A DNA stretch of 20,715 bases, taken from positions 533,027-553,741 of the forward strand of contig NW_005434623.1 in NCBI RefSeq assembly GCF_000315625.1, in the 5' to 3' direction. Of the stretch, positions 1 through 9,677 are shown in pieces. The notes under the pieces are model-generated. The model was not told the DNA's origin and made no database searches. It saw nothing but the letters and a program-made list of their open reading frames with translations. The number at the start of each line of letters is the position of its first letter. Position 1 is the stretch's first letter. The position numbers and the translations under genes are program-made. This DNA comes from Guillardia theta CCMP2712. Taxonomy: Eukaryota; Cryptophyceae; Pyrenomonadales; Geminigeraceae.

Positions 1-135
1 GACCTCTCCCCTACCCGTACCCCTCTCCCTCTCCCTCTCCCTCTATCGCCTCCTCCGCCTCTCCCCTCCTCCCTCTCCCTCTCCCTCTCCCTCTCCCTCT
101 CCCTCTTTCTCTCCCTCTTTCTCTCCCTCTCTCTG
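1..135. repeat. CTCCCT/CTCCCTCT microsatellite tract
   Basis: The first ~130 bases are an almost pure pyrimidine tract on the plus strand built on the hexamer CTCCCT, drifting into CTCTTT variants towards the right. The minus strand is open here but encodes only Arg/Gly/Glu repeats, so I treat it as simple sequence. The tract touches the window edge and may extend further left. Confidence 0.85.
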
Positions 136-535
136 CTTCAACGTCTGCCTTCCTCCTTTCAACGTCCGTAGCAACTTGCCTGTTCCAGTAGGGCCAACCC
201 CTCATACCCCGTTGGGGTATTTTCTAAGGGTAGGGGTAGTCTATATCGCCGCACTCCGGCGGTAGTAATCAGGTAAAATGGAGGGGTCCTTCAGACTCTC
301 GCTGCACCACGTGACGAGGGGGTGGGTACATGCTTCAATTGAATTGACTAAAGACTTTCAGTAAAGAACTACCGTCAACTGATTTTTAACTTAACTTTGA
401 GTAAACGACCGTCAAAGCCTAGTAGTACCCGGGCCTACCGTCTGACGGCCACCAGCCGGCCCCCGGCAGGCTTCAAGTTCAGTGGCATTCATGATTGTTG
501 GTCTTAACTTAACTTTCAGTAAAAGTTGGCAATAA
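136..535. other. Gene-free AT-richer segment before the first GC-rich island
   Basis: No convincing coding sequence. It holds two copies of a short motif, TTAACTTAACTTTGAGTAAA near 388 and a close relative with TTTCAGTAAA near 505. Related words such as GTAAAGAACTACCGTCAA and GTAAACGACCGTCAAA occur around 360-415. This is noncoding repeat-like DNA that leads into the GC-rich island. Its function is unknown. Confidence 0.5.
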
Positions 536-1250
536 AGTTGGCATTGTTCAAGTCAGTGGCATTGTTGGCGGCCGCCGGGCGGGGCCGTCCTGGAGTCCGA
601 TCGGATCGCACGGTCCGACCGTCCGATCGGTCCGACCGTGACTGTGGCCGTGACCTGTGATCAACCTGCAGCGGTGACTACTGACTGAGGCCCGGCCCGG
701 TCGGACCGCGACCGTGACTAGCAGTGCCGGGCTCCGAGCCTCCGAGGGCCTGTCGCGGCATTGGCCGGCGTTGCGGGGCCGTGCCGCCCGTGCGGCCGGC
801 GGGGGATCGGACCAGACCCAATCAGCCTGTCGCTAGTCACTGAGTGTGCCGGCAGTGGCCTTGGACTCACCGTGGCACGGTGGCATGCGGCCGCATGATG
901 ACTGAGAGTCCCGGGCGGCGGGCCGGAGCCACTGAGCGGAGTCCGACTGAGTAGCACCGGTTTAACCGGTTCTGTGACTGCCGTGCCACCGGCCGGGCCG
1001 CGTGGCCCCAGCTGAGCCCAAGCTGGCCCAGTGGGCCGGGGCCGCGCCGGGGCCGCTCACTGGCCGGGCGCCGGGGTGACTGTGGCGGCACCGGTGACGG
1101 CCGGGCGGCGTGACCGTACGGCGACGGTGCAGGGCGTCCGATCCAAGTGCCTCATAGGCCGCCGGACCATAAATGAGGCGGGCTCGTTGCTACCAGTAGC
1201 GCGGCTCTTACCCCCCGACCGGCGCCATGCCGTGGCTCTTACAGCTGCAG
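536..1250. repeat. GC-rich palindromic island, copy 1
   Basis: A block of very high GC built from CCGG, GGCCGG, CGGCCC and repeated ACTGAGTG-like words. Between about 593 and 645 there are overlapping palindromic words (TCCGATCGGA; GGTCCGACCG twice). No reading frame carries recognisable protein. Similar blocks lie at 14560-15375 and 17855-18000. The 13-mer AGTCACTGAGTGT occurs here at 835-847 and again at 14791-14803. I read it as a dispersed noncoding repeat family rather than genes. Confidence 0.55.
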
Positions 1251-1439
1251 CTGATGCTGCTGGCATGCAGGTGGACTTGCGGCTCCGCTCCTCCCGTCCT
1301 CACTTGCAAATGACCATCTCACTCTCCTCATATCGCCACGTTGCCAAACATCACGCGACCTTTCTGTAGATTCTGATAGATCACCTTTCTTTCCATGTTG
1401 GTCATAACTCATCCTTCATCTCGAATGCTGCTTGTCTGA

Positions 1440-1529
1440 CTGTCCTCCAGCTGCTCGGCATGGCCCAACCTTCACTTCGGCTGTCCTTCAGCCTCTGTCT
1501 GCTCAGCTTCAGACTACCAGCAGGGCGGC
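1440..1529 (+). other. Probable 5' exon or signal-peptide region of the LysM gene (unresolved)
   Basis: The reading frame of the LysM protein stays open upstream of its first ATG (1530) back to a stop at 1437-1439. An ATG at 1460 in a different frame starts a short hydrophobic stretch (MAQPSLRLSFSLCLLSF) that looks like a signal peptide. I could not find a splice pair of acceptable length that links it in phase. The true start of the LysM gene may therefore be in an upstream exon. Confidence 0.3.
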
Positions 1530-2553
1530 ATGTTCAACAACTCGATCTTGTCGTTCTTTCCAGGAGATCCGGCATGCTCCGAGACCTACAAGATCTGTGC
1601 TTACAACTCCTCATGCTCTGACTGTAGTTCTTCATTGTACATGTATATGGATCCCACCAAGCGCCCACCTCCAGGCTTCGCGCTGACACGCTCAGATTCG
1701 CAAGGGAACTACGTGTGTTACAAGTTTGGTTGGAATTCCACTTCGCTGGTTTCAGATTTCCGGGGAAAGGTTGCAGTGACAGTGTTTCTGACCAACGAGG
1801 AGGTAACGAATAGAGTCTACAAGTATTACGACAGGTTGGACCTCGTCCTCATGACGACCACTTGCCGATACTGCGTCGCGCCATCGCAGAGCCTGAGCGA
1901 TGTCGCGGCACTTTACGGGACGACGGTATCGAACCTGAGGATGGCGAACCCGATGGGGCTGGAGGACATGACGAACGCGGATGCTCGTCTGAACCAGTCG
2001 CTTCCCATCAACGTGGGAGTCGTTTACCGGGTCATGCCCGGCGATTACTTCGACCTGCTTGCACGCAGGTTCTACATGACGCTCAGTCAGATCCTGCAAG
2101 TGAATTCCGGAATCAGCAACAACGTGCTGCAGCCGGTATGCGATCCCTTTCCTTACTCTCACTTGCTAGTCGATCCTTTCCTTGCTCTCACTGCGCTGCA
2201 GGGCGACGAGCTTTGTATCGTCCCATCCATCTGTAAGATTAAGTGCAACTACCCAGCACAATGTACAGTCGCAGTGTAAATTAAGACAAGTCAGCAGTAC
2301 TTGGCAGTGATGCTTCTCCTTCTTACAACTCAATCTGTTACAATCCATTGGTGGAGGCTCCTCCTTACAGCCTCTCCCCTCCACTCGGTCCTCGCTCGGC
2401 GAGGTAGCAGAGCGGGTGTCTGTCGAAGTCGATCTTGTGTGCAGCGGCGACATCTGCGTTAGGATCATCAAGACGCCAGCAAGGAGGAGGAGGAGGCGAC
2501 GGGCACTGACAAGCATTAGCCTCACCGTTGCTGTAGGAGCGATGCATCTTTGA
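1530..2553 (+). CDS. LysM-domain secreted-type protein (multi-exon)
   Basis: Proposed exons are 1530-2135, 2202-2232, 2298-2397 and about 2439-2553, with the first ATG of the frame used as a provisional start. The protein opens with a Cys-rich stretch (ACSETYKICAYNSSCSDC). Two LysM domains follow, a fold that usually binds N-acetylglucosamine glycans. LysM1 begins near RYCVAPSQSLSDVAALYGTT. LysM2 runs from VYRVMPGDYFDLLARRF to GDELCIVP. N-glycosylation sequons (NSS, NST) and many cysteines suggest an extracellular protein. Intron 1 (66 nt, phase 0) is in frame and has no stop. Removing it joins LQP to GDELCIVP, the canonical LysM ending, whereas the unspliced reading inserts 22 residues there. 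Introns 2 (65 nt) and 3 (41 nt) are in phase but less certain. The last exon encodes a run of seven arginines, then a short hydrophobic tail before TGA at 2551-2553. The 5' end is unresolved. The LysM call is secure, the exons after 2232 moderate. Confidence 0.7.
2136..2201 (+). other. 66-nt in-frame intron in LysM2 with internal duplication
   Basis: It starts GTATGC after CTGCAGCCG and ends CTGCGCTGCAG. Its body is two near-identical tandem copies of a roughly 30-nt unit (CGATCCCTTTCCTTACTCTC and CGATCCTTTCCTTGCTCTC, each with a short tail). The length is a multiple of three and there is no stop, so unspliced RNA would still be translated. Confidence 0.75.
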
Positions 2554-2992
2554 GGACACGCGACTCCTCACTCGGAACGAACACCAGTCGACCATGTTCA
2601 TCTCCTCATGAGCTTTTTGAAGGTCTGTGTCAGGAGCCTCGTCCTCGGAGCTCGAGTCGATGTAGACCTGCGAGAGGAGACTGAGCAGGAGGAGGAGGAG
2701 AAGGAGGCGGCGGCAGAGGGAGACGAGGGGGAGGAGGAAGAGGGGCGGGAAATGAGCCTACCCTTCTTCGCTGTTGCTTCCCGGCTTCTTGATCTGAGGC
2801 TCCGCTCCCACGAGAGCAGAACTCATATCCTGCGATCGAGTCAGACAGAGGGAGGAGACAGGCTCGCACGCTCGTTCCTAGAGCTCCCTGACACAAACGT
2901 CAGCTGCAGGATCTCAGCAAGTGGAGCCACCTGATCTACCCGGCAAGGTCTCAATACCGGCAGAGGGGCTTCAGGAATAGTCAGGTAGGCTA
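2554..2992. other. Convergent intergenic region between LysM and PDZ genes
   Basis: About 440 bases between the proposed stop of the plus-strand LysM gene and the minus-strand stop at 2993. A Glu-rich open frame on the plus strand (2608-2934) is driven by a GAGGAGGAG tract near 2686-2745 and matches no domain I know. The region probably holds the two 3' untranslated ends. I see no terminator or RNA gene. Confidence 0.4.
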
Positions 2993-5900
2993 TCATAGGA
3001 CGAACATAATGAAATCACACCATGCTGTTTCACTTCTGTCTCGAGCTGATCCTGTTGGAACAGCGCATGCACCTCTTCCTGCGCTCTCTTGCTGAGCTCC
3101 TCTCGTGCTCTCTCCTCCATCTGTCTTGGCCTCGGCTCCTGCCCCTTGTCCACCCCTCCCCTCCGCCTGCCCTGCCGCTTGCATGCTGCCTGCTGTTGCC
3201 TCTCGTCGACCCCCTCGTTCTTCTCTGATGTCACTTGTCATGAGATCGTTTCTTCCCCCCTCTCCTCTTTCGCTCCCTCCTCCTCCTCCTCCTCCTCCTG
3301 CACCTCCACCTCCGCCTCCGCCTCCTTCTCCTCCTCTTCCGGCTGTATCGTCGTTGACTTCTGCTAGACGGTCTCCCTGCTCGCCTGCCCGTTCCGAGTC
3401 TTCTTTTGCAGTTCCTCTGCTCCCTCCTTTCGAACCTCCTCCTCCTCCTCTCCCCCCCCATCCTGTCTCTTTTTCTCTGCCCCCTCCTCCTCCTCTTGTT
3501 CCTCCTCCTCGTTGAACCCCTCCTCCTGTCTCTCTTTCTCTGCCCCCTCTTCCTCCTCCGTGTTCTCTTGTCTCGTTGACGTCTGATTGCCATTTCCTCT
3601 CCCTCTGCTCCTCGCCTGCTCGTCCCAAGTCGTCGCTGGCACCCCCCCAGCTCCTGCCCCCTCCTCTCCCAGCAGACCCGCCCTGCTCGCTCTGCCTGGA
3701 TCCTCCCACCTTGGCGTCTGCTCCGCCTGCACCTCTTCCTGCGCTCTCTTGTTGAGCTCCTCTCTTGCTCCCTCCTCCATCTGTCTTGGCCTCGGCTCCT
3801 GCCCCTTGTCTCCCCCTCCCCTCCGCCTGCCCTGCCGCTTGCATGCTGCCTTCCCCCCTCCCGGCGGCGGGTCTCTGGTCCTTGCCGTGACCTCCTGGAG
3901 CTGAGCCTGCTACCCCAGAGCCTCGTGCTGTGATGGCTGCTGGTGCTGCTGTCACTTCTCGATGACCCCCGCTTTCTCCTGCTCTTCCTCCTCCTGTCTC
4001 GTGATTTACGTCTGATGTCCGCTCTCTCTCCTGCTTCTCGCCTGCTCGTCGCGAGTCGTCACTTCTTCCTCCCCCGCCTCTGTTCCCTCCTGTTGGACCA
4101 GCCCCCCCCTGCTTGCTGTCATCATCATCTTCATCTCGCTCGATCTGCTCTCGTGCTATGGTGTTCTTGGATGCTTCCTTTGTCCTCCAAGCTGTTCCTT
4201 CCTCAAATTGTGTTTCACCTGCTACCTCTCTTACACCTCCTCCTGCTCCTCCTCCTGCTCCTCCTCCTCCTCTTTCATTAGGAGTCTCTGCTCCACGGTT
4301 GCCTGTTCCACGTTCAATGCTTCCACCATCAATTTGATTGATCCTCGAGTATTGTTGCTGTGAACCGCCAGGTCCATTCATTTTCTCCTCGTTCCCCTCC
4401 CAGCCCCCCAACTCCTCCTCCGCTCCCTCCTCCTGAGGTTGTCTCTGGTAAGACTTCTGCTTGCTCCCGACCTCTGGTGCATCGGCGGCGATTTCTATCT
4501 GCTCTTGCTGCAAGACTACAGATCGAATCAGCTCAAAGCGCTGCTGCTCCTGCTCCTCCTCCTCCTCCTGCTCCTCCTCTGCATCCCAGTCCTTCCAAGG
4601 TCTGACCTCGATTCGCATCCTGTACCCAACAAGTCCTGACGTGACTTGATGTCATCAAGGCGCAGCAAGAGATCTCCTAGCTCACCCTTGTTCATCGCGT
4701 TGTACTCCTTCACAGCTGCTGCCTCGCTCTTCCTCCCGTTGATCGCTCTGACCTCCACCCCACTCCGCATCCCTTTCAAGAATGCGCAGCTCCCCACCCG
4801 GACCTGAAGGCCGCGTCAGCACGTTCTCGAGCTCCAGTCCCTCTTGTTCTTACCCCCCGCACGTACACCCGATCGTCCTTGGCTCCCAACAGGATGCCGA
4901 ACTCCCCATGCTGCCTGCTCATGATGGCGGGGATGAGGGGAGGGCGGCGGGGGATGGCGATGGATCGTTCGCGGCTGGGGTCTGGGATGAGTCGAGAGCT
5001 CTTACATGTCAAGTTTACCCGTCGGAGGTGAGAATTTCTAGATGAGTTCTGTCGCGATCGAGGTATAGAAACTGCGTCGTCATCGTCATACCAATCATCT
5101 CCATCTCCATCTCCGTCTCCATCTCCTCCCCCTCCCCCTTGATCATGTTCACTTCCATCCCCCGAAACATTTTTCCTTCTCCTCCTAATCTCCATCACTG
5201 CTTCACCTGCTTCACAGTCTTGACGGCTTGACTCATCGACACATGCTTGCCCCCGCAGATCTCCTCGATTCGCCTCCCCTCGATCTGCATGATCTTGTCT
5301 CCGATCGCTATCTCTCCCATCAGTCCTGCCGACGTTCCCGGCACCACCCGCACGACTTCGACGTGCAGCTCCGACCCTCGCAGGATCTTCACGGCGATGA
5401 CGATGCCAAGGACTGAACCTGCAGCAGAAGCGTCAGGCTCCCGCTGACGTTCCTGCTGCCCTACGATAGTGCTGAGGAGGAGGTTGTGACTTGACCCTGG
5501 TGGTCTGACGGCCAGCGTGCTCGCAGGGCTTTTCCTCCACCTTCCTCTTCCTCACCGGCGTTGACATCCTTCCAACGTCTGAGACAAAGTTTTCAGAGTC
5601 CTCTTCCCCCTCCTGCTCCTTCTTTTTCTTTCCCTCCCCATCCTCCTCCTACTCCTCTCGCTGTACCTGCTCTTCTCTTCACTTCTTCCCGCTTGTTCCC
5701 CTGCCCCTCGTCGTCCTTATTCGAGGTGGATGTGGCCAACGTCCCGAGGAAAGAGATGAAACTCGTCCAGCCTGTCGTTCTCAGAGACTCCAGTTTCTCT
5801 GAGCTAGCCTGCACCGATTGCTTGATCCCTTGCTCCACACTCTCCGCGTATCTTCGTTCCGATCGCCATGCTGTGAACGCAGCCTCTTGCTCCTTGAGGT

Positions 5901-8583
5901 AAGACAGGAAGCTCGTCGCCTCTGTTCGCTGCTCCTTAGCATCGTGAGCAGCAGCATCAGGGCCTGCAACAGATCTCAAGACAGAGCACGCAGCAAGAGC
6001 CGAACTTGTCGCTCCTACCAGGGCCCAAGGAAGGTCTCAAGCCTCCCCCCCTTGCCCGCGGCTCGGACGGCGACTCGGGGGAAGAGACGTCAGGGGGGGA
6101 GGCGATAGCGGCAGATCTCGTCGGTTTGTTGACGTTGACGTGCCACGTCACCATCGGCAGCTCGTCGCTCTCCAAGTCTTGATGGAAGTGGAAGAAGTAA
6201 ACGTCGGACAAGGTGCTTCTCAACAGCGTTAGCGTCTCCCCAAGAATCGCCTTGTCCCCCAGCTCAGTCAAGCCGCAAACATGTCGGCCCAGCTCGTTCC
6301 ACAGCTCGTGCCAGACCCTCAGCGGCTCGTGGACAAGGCGAGGAGAAGCGAAGTCGGAAGAGAGGATGAAGTCTTCGAGGCAGACGTCATTGAGAGCATC
6401 CAAGACAGCTGGGAGGAGGAGGAGGACGAGCTCTCGCATCCCCTCCTCTCTGTCTCGTTGCTGCGCCATCCCCACCAGCCGCATGTTGTAGCCTGACGCT
6501 GCGAAGAGCGGGTGGTCGCCGGGAGGGAGGACATCGAGGACAGCTGTCATGTCAACGACACCAAGTCTGGACATGCGGCAGACAAGAGCCTGTGAAGAAG
6601 AACTCAGTTCAACGACCCTCGACCTGCTCCCCTCCCCCACCTCTGCCGACCCGACGCCACCAGCACACAAGCGATCGAAGGTCGTGGGATCGAACGAGAG
6701 GCTTCCCGTGCTAAACTCTTCCACAGCGAGTCTGGAGGAGGAGGATCAGGGATAGGAAGAAGCAGCACGTCAGGGCAGACCCGAAGGTCCGTAGCGACTC
6801 CTCCTCCTTCCACACGATGAAGCCTTCCTCCTGCACATTCTTCACCTCCTCACGCCCGCAGGACATCACAGTTCCCACCTCGTCCACATCGCACAGGGTC
6901 TTCAGCTGGGGTATCAGCTCGGCTGTCAAAGTCGCTAGCCACTCGGACAAACTTCGCCAGGTCGTTGACTTGAGGTACCTCAGCTCCAACAGGGCCGACA
7001 GGATTTTGACGCGATCGTCAAACCTGAGGGGACCGTAAGGGGACTTGTTGCGTCCTCGTCCTCGTCCTCGTCCTCTCCATCCCCCTCTTCCTCCCTCCTT
7101 CTCCCTCTCCTCCATCCCGACGGCTGTCCTGCTGTCTCTTCTTCTCTCCATCCTCGCACCTTTCAGGCAGGAGAACTCTTCCAGCATAAGGAGAACCCTT
7201 GCCAGGGGAGTGCAGACACCCGCGCTTGGTCACCTTCCATTCCAGCTCGTCCCTGAGCGCCAACTCCATCACACCAAAAGCCGTAAAACATCATCGCAAC
7301 CTGACGCTTTTCCATGGCGCATAGCAGCCTTGCATGTGTTGTGCCGCATGAAAGCACTGCAAACATCACTAGTCACGTTACATCCCTTGTGGTATCTCAG
7401 CAGACCTGCAGGTCAAACAGCTCCATCTCCTCCCCCAACCTGCTCTCCTCACGATCCGGAAAGCAGACCAACACCTGCGCGCCAGCCGCGTCACGAAGGG
7501 GTGAGGAGGAGAAGAAGCGTCACAGAGAGTTTCGATCTCGATGAGGGATGTCTCAGCAGGGCGAGCAGCTTCTCAACCGATTCGTCCGACACCGACCAGC
7601 GACCTGGAGCAGGGGGTTTATGGCGTCAGCACAGCCCGCGATCCTCCACACGACGCAGGGAAGAGCAAGACAGGGAGAGGGGTGAGATGATATCACCTCG
7701 TTCGACAACCAGGACGACAATCTCGAACCCTTGCTTCTCATCTGCATCCTCTACATCTCACAGCGTCACTAGCTGGCAAGGAGGGAGAGCAGTATCAAGA
7801 ACCTTGCAAGAAGTCCTGCATTGAAGTCTCCCGCAAGCTCCAGTGTAAGTCCTCTCCTAAGGCTGCTCGCGTTGCTTTCATCAGCTTTGAGAGATACCCT
7901 GGACCCAGCTCTCCTCGCGGCGAACTGAGATCCTGCACACCTTGTCAGTGATCGATCTCCATCTTGATCATCATCAGATCATCATCAGATCATCATCAGA
8001 TCATCACAACCATCCCAGTCATCGTCGTTGTCATCCCTATCACCACCAACACCACTATCATGATCGTGATCGTGATCGTGATCGTGATACGGCATTGTAA
8101 CAACCATAATTTGAAATTTCCCCCCTCTCAACCATCATCACCATCCTCCTTTTCACTTTCTTCACCTTGCGCAACTCTCCTTTGGTGAAGGTCAAAGTGA
8201 CTTTTTGTAGCGTGAACAACCGGAGGACAACATCTCTTAAGATTTCACGTTGTCTCGTGCTCAAACAAGATTTGTTTCCGATGTACTGGAGAGTTCGATG
8301 TCACGTGGGGAAAAGAATGAAGGCAGCGAAGAGGACACTCAAGAAGAGGAATGGGGAGGGGAGGGTAAAAGACGGGAAGGGGTGGGGGCGGAGGTGACAG
8401 GAGTGGATAGAAGAGAGGACATGGCAGGAGTGGGGAGAGGACATGGCAGGAGTGGGGAGAGGAGAGGACAGAGGGAAAGAAGAGGAAGGAGGGGATTCAT
8501 GTGGCGGAAAGGGAGAGGATATCCGAACTCACAAGCTCGAAGAGTTTGACGATTGAAGAGACGGCGGCTGTCGGGTCCTTCAT
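2993..8583 (-). CDS. Large two-PDZ-domain protein with repetitive low-complexity tail (about 15 exons)
   Basis: Exons on the minus strand: 8583-8533, 8285-8166, 7932-7803, 7750-7697, 7603-7524, 7474-7406, 7356-7306, 7252-7197, 7023-6781, 6731-6019, 5963-5465 (probably interrupted by a 40-nt intron, 5652-5613), 5418-5207, 5048-4854, 4803-4686 and 4644-2993. Phases agree throughout and give about 1,400 residues starting [17 protein letters not shown]. Residues 1-670 are mostly helical, with leucine-rich stretches, and I recognise no family. PDZ1 (about 676-746) shows [21 protein letters not shown] and [18 protein letters not shown]2 (about 794-868) shows [27 protein letters not shown] and [11 protein letters not shown] domains usually bind C-terminal peptides of partner proteins, so a scaffold role is an inference. 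The tail (about 869-1400) is Glu-rich, then Gly/Arg-rich and repetitive. Least certain are exons 7-8, the intron inside exon 11, and whether the tail is one exon: a second frame is also open there and reads as a charged coiled coil. Confidence 0.7.
3060..4060 (-). repeat. Intragenic long-period repeat in the PDZ gene tail
   Basis: A ~120-bp segment at 3069-3189 recurs at 3729-3849 with few changes (spacing 660 bp). It encodes [23 protein letters not shown] and [11 protein letters not shown] in the main frame. A second motif, (S/A)-(D/E)-V-N followed by a Gly/Arg run and preceded by RAGE-(K/Q), appears three times, near 3350-3400, 3565-3635 and 4000-4050. Together they indicate partial duplications of a several-hundred-bp unit. 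Confidence 0.7.
4644..5048 (-). other. PDZ domain 2, split over three exons
   Basis: Exons 5048-4854, 4803-4686 and the start of the exon beginning at 4644, joined through introns of 50 nt (GTAAGA...CTTCAG) and 41 nt (GTGAGC...ATCAAG). The spliced product gives the order [69 protein letters not shown], which follows the PDZ layout. The carboxylate-binding loop is less canonical than in PDZ1, so it may be a divergent or degenerate PDZ. Confidence 0.65.
5207..5418 (-). other. PDZ domain 1 exon
   Basis: This exon alone encodes most of the first PDZ domain: strands around GIVIAV and LHVEVVRVV, the helix-capping GTSAGL, the [12 protein letters not shown] segment, and a final helix [10 protein letters not shown]. 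It is bounded by a 46-nt intron on the 5' side (5464-5419, GTAGGG...TGCAG) and a GTGAAG donor on the 3' side. Phases match both neighbours. Confidence 0.8.
7933..8165 (-). other. Intron 2 of the PDZ gene carrying microsatellites
   Basis: A 233-nt phase-0 intron (GTGAAG...TGTGCAG) between the exons ending GELRK and starting [10 protein letters not shown]. On the plus strand it contains an 11-bp repeat ATCATCATCAG (about 3 copies, 7970-8005) and CGTGAT (about 5 copies, 8058-8090). These tracts explain why it is several times longer than the neighbouring introns. Confidence 0.65.
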
Positions 8584-8693
8584 GCTTTATCAAAGGGCTC
8601 CAGATCCTCTGCATAATGCATTTCAATCCTTTCACATAACGACGAGCTCTGATATTGTTGCCATGATTCCCCGTCCCTTCCTCGCTGCTCTTC

Positions 8694-9090
8694 TCTCCTC
8701 TCTTCCATCCTCTCCTCTCCTCTCCTCTCCTCCCCTCCCCTCTGCTCTGCTCTCTCCTCTGCTCTGCTCTGCTCTCCCCTATCCTCTCCTCTCTGCACCT
8801 TCCTCTGTTTCCTTCTCACTGCTCTGCTCTGCTCTGCTCTGCTCTGCTCTGCTCTGCTCTGCTCTGCTCTGCTCCCCTCTGCTCTGCTCTGCTCTGCTCT
8901 GCTCTGCTCTGCTCTGCTCTGCTCTGCTCTGCTCTGCTATGCTCTGCTCTGCTCTGCTCCCCTCTGCTCTGCTCCCCTCTGCTCTGCTCTGCTTTGCTCT
9001 GCTCTGCTCTGCTCTGCTCTGCTCTGCTCCCCTCTGCTCTGCTCTGCTCCCCTCTGCTCTGCTCCCCTCTCCCCTATCCTCTCCTCTCCC
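8694..9090. repeat. CTCTG pentanucleotide satellite (about 390 bp)
   Basis: The pure pentamer CTCTG (GCTCTGCTCTG...) dominates 8816-9062. It is interrupted at intervals by CCCCT variants (CTCCCCTCTG) and flanked on both sides by TCTCC repeats. The plus strand reads as endless Leu/Cys/Ser/Ala, which is not a plausible protein. The variant units punctuate the array and could be used to look for segmental duplication. Confidence 0.9.
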
Positions 9091-9209
9091 TCGCTCCTCT
9101 TCTACATGACCGACTTTGTCGCGAAGAACACAAGTCCGCCTCAGCTCTTTTTTTCAAGGCAGCGGCCCACGGCAGCGGCTGCCATGGGCGAGCAGTCGCA
9201 ATGCGACGT

Positions 9210-9520
9210 AGAGAGACGAGGAGGAGGCGGAGAGGAGGGATGGAGGAGAGAAGAGGAGGGGAGGGAAGAGATGGAGGGGATAAGGTGAGGGACAGAGAGC
9301 AGAGGAGAAGGAGAGAGAGCAGCAGAAAGGAGGAGCGAGGAGGAGAGCAAGAAAGTAGAATCGGACGGTGGAATTCATTCGAAGGATTCGTTGCAGCGAT
9401 GAGGGCATCAGTGGGCACAATGGCCAAGAGGAAAGAAGGGAGGATGGAGGAGAGGGAGAGGAGAGGGAGGAGGAGAGGAAGAAGGAGAGGGAGGAATAGA
9501 GGGAGGAAGAGGAGGTTTGA
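9210..9520. repeat. GAGAGG purine-rich tract
   Basis: A purine-rich stretch on the plus strand of GGAGAGG, GAGGAAGAGG and GGGAGGAGG units, broken by unique sequence at about 9355-9425. It probably belongs to the promoter or 5' untranslated region of the gene starting at 9678. Confidence 0.6.
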
Positions 9521-9677
9521 TTAGATATCTTTCAGGCCATTCAAGGATGCTGAACTTGCGGAGCCACGGCTCAGCGAGGGTCGGAGCAGGAGTGGAGGCT
9601 CGAGACAGCAGAGGTAACAGTGAAGGCACGTAGCATGCAACACTCCACCAAGAGTCACGTGCCCCCTGATCCCTGCC

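Larger units (their letters stand above)
8584..9677. other. Divergent intergenic region between the PDZ gene and the signal-peptide gene
   Basis: The minus-strand start at 8583 and the plus-strand start at 9678 face away from each other, so this ~1.1-kb region should hold both promoters. Most of it is simple sequence: a CTCTG satellite, then a purine-rich GAGAGG tract on the plus strand from 9210 to 9520. I see no clear TATA box or protein-coding exon, although short open frames exist because the repeats lack stops. Confidence 0.55.

Noticed and set aside
3022-4649. Several plus-strand Pro/Leu/Ser-rich open frames
   Set aside because: They are complements of the Gly/Glu/Arg-rich tail of the PDZ gene and contain no domain.
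5049-5206. Acidic Gly-Asp repeat reading between the two PDZ exons
   Set aside because: The in-phase acceptor at 5049 (CGCGACAG) with a pyrimidine tract places the GATGGA microsatellite in an intron. Upstream acceptors do not match the phase.
8580-8819. Minus-strand frame ending [11 protein letters not shown]
   Set aside because: Mostly satellite-derived Arg/Glu. A different frame provides the ATG at 8583 that splices in phase to the next exon.
8501-9109. 202-codon plus-strand open frame rich in Leu, Cys, Ser and Ala
   Set aside because: It is the translation of the CTCTG satellite. It overlaps the first exon of the minus-strand PDZ gene and has no non-repeat core.
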